This document shows positions 63,943-64,000 of a stretch of DNA of 64,000 nucleotides, piece after piece. The notes below the pieces were generated by a model that was given only the letters and a program-made list of their open reading frames with translations, searched no databases and had not been told where the DNA came from. The position numbers and the translations under genes were made by a program. The first letter of the stretch is position 1, and each line of letters opens with the position of its first letter. This DNA comes from Enterococcus mundtii (GTDB taxonomy: Bacteria; Bacillota; Bacilli; Lactobacillales; Enterococcaceae): the NCBI RefSeq assembly GCF_002947535.1, contig NZ_PUAP01000009.1, positions 22,493 to 86,492 of the forward strand. The letters are read 5' to 3'.

Positions 63943-64000
63943 AAAAAAGGCGCCATCCACGAAAATTTGAAGAACAATTTTCGTGGATGGCGCCTTTTTT
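63943..64000 (+). repeat. Long palindrome, copy 2, terminator of the Mga-type gene
   Basis: Perfect 25-base arms (63943-63967 and 63976-64000) surround the loop tgaagaac, ending in six T at the window edge. The stem contains ggcgccatccac; copy 1 (44476-44543) has ggcgccagccac with the matching change on the other arm. It may extend past the window. Confidence 0.9.

Noticed and set aside
1..64000. CRISPR array, rRNA or tRNA genes, intact insertion sequence
   Set aside because: I looked for regular spaced repeats, TPsiC-like GGTTCGAATCC sequences and transposase motifs and found none apart from the tmRNA.

Overview
The window comes from a low-GC Gram-positive chromosome, almost certainly an Enterococcus of the E. 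faecium group. The tmRNA on the minus strand (33969-34333) encodes the tag AKNENNSYALAA, which I recall as the E. faecium-type tag (E. faecalis has F in place of Y). The citrate fermentation island is also of enterococcal type, with divergent citHO and oadHDB-citCDEFX-oadA. The left edge cuts a membrane glycerophosphodiesterase gene, and the right edge ends in a palindromic terminator.

Layout. (1) 1.1-6.8 kb is a decayed prophage or island. It holds a holin-like gene, an XRE repressor with repeated operators, an ImmA-type peptidase, a solitary HsdR_N-type nuclease domain protein, small peptides, a lipoprotein and a frameshifted C-terminal integrase remnant; a GNAT gene and a cold-shock gene lie among them. 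(2) 6.9-21.5 kb is mostly housekeeping: pgi, gdhA, a BaiN-like flavoprotein, an rlmI-like/aroD/ebsC operon, an LTA synthase-family gene, an FtsX-like permease with a Walker-A-less ATPase partner, a CroRS-like two-component system with an SdpI-like membrane gene, and a HAD phosphatase. (3) 21.7-33.0 kb is a complete citrate lyase and Na+-translocating oxaloacetate decarboxylase system. It has its own transporter (citH), activator (citO) and prosthetic-group synthase (citG), a perfect cre site, and an unlisted 41-residue OadG-like peptide. An orphan response regulator overlaps citG tail to tail.

(4) 33.9-42.1 kb holds ssrA, a marR-nitroreductase-monooxygenase operon, a free-methionine-sulfoxide reductase, the acetoin operon alsS-budA (AlsS has a triplicated N-terminal repeat), a GNAT gene, a zinc-starvation pair (cysteine-poor L33 and a small metal-homeostasis protein behind a Zur box), and a GH20 enzyme with a cre-like site. 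(5) 42.2-49.9 kb is a 2-aminoethylphosphonate uptake and degradation operon (ATPase, fused permease, binding lipoprotein, phnW, phnX), followed by a DeoR regulator and a creatinase-like M24 protein that lacks two metal ligands. (6) 50.2-52.0 kb is a stand-alone dxs gene.

(7) 52.1-64.0 kb is the least familiar part. A 2584-residue secreted protein is built from InlB-B-like and GLUG-type repeats and includes a recent 1758-bp internal duplication. It is followed in one operon by a membrane-anchored protein, a small secreted protein that seems to share the giant's C-terminal domain, and a small protein with a sortase-like LPPLGE signal. An Mga/AtxA-type regulator is transcribed divergently across a 782-bp AT-rich gap. 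I read this as a regulated cell-surface adhesion system. I can name the repeat families but not the system.

Two long palindromes (44476-44543 and 63943-64000) share stem and loop sequence and differ by a compensated base pair.
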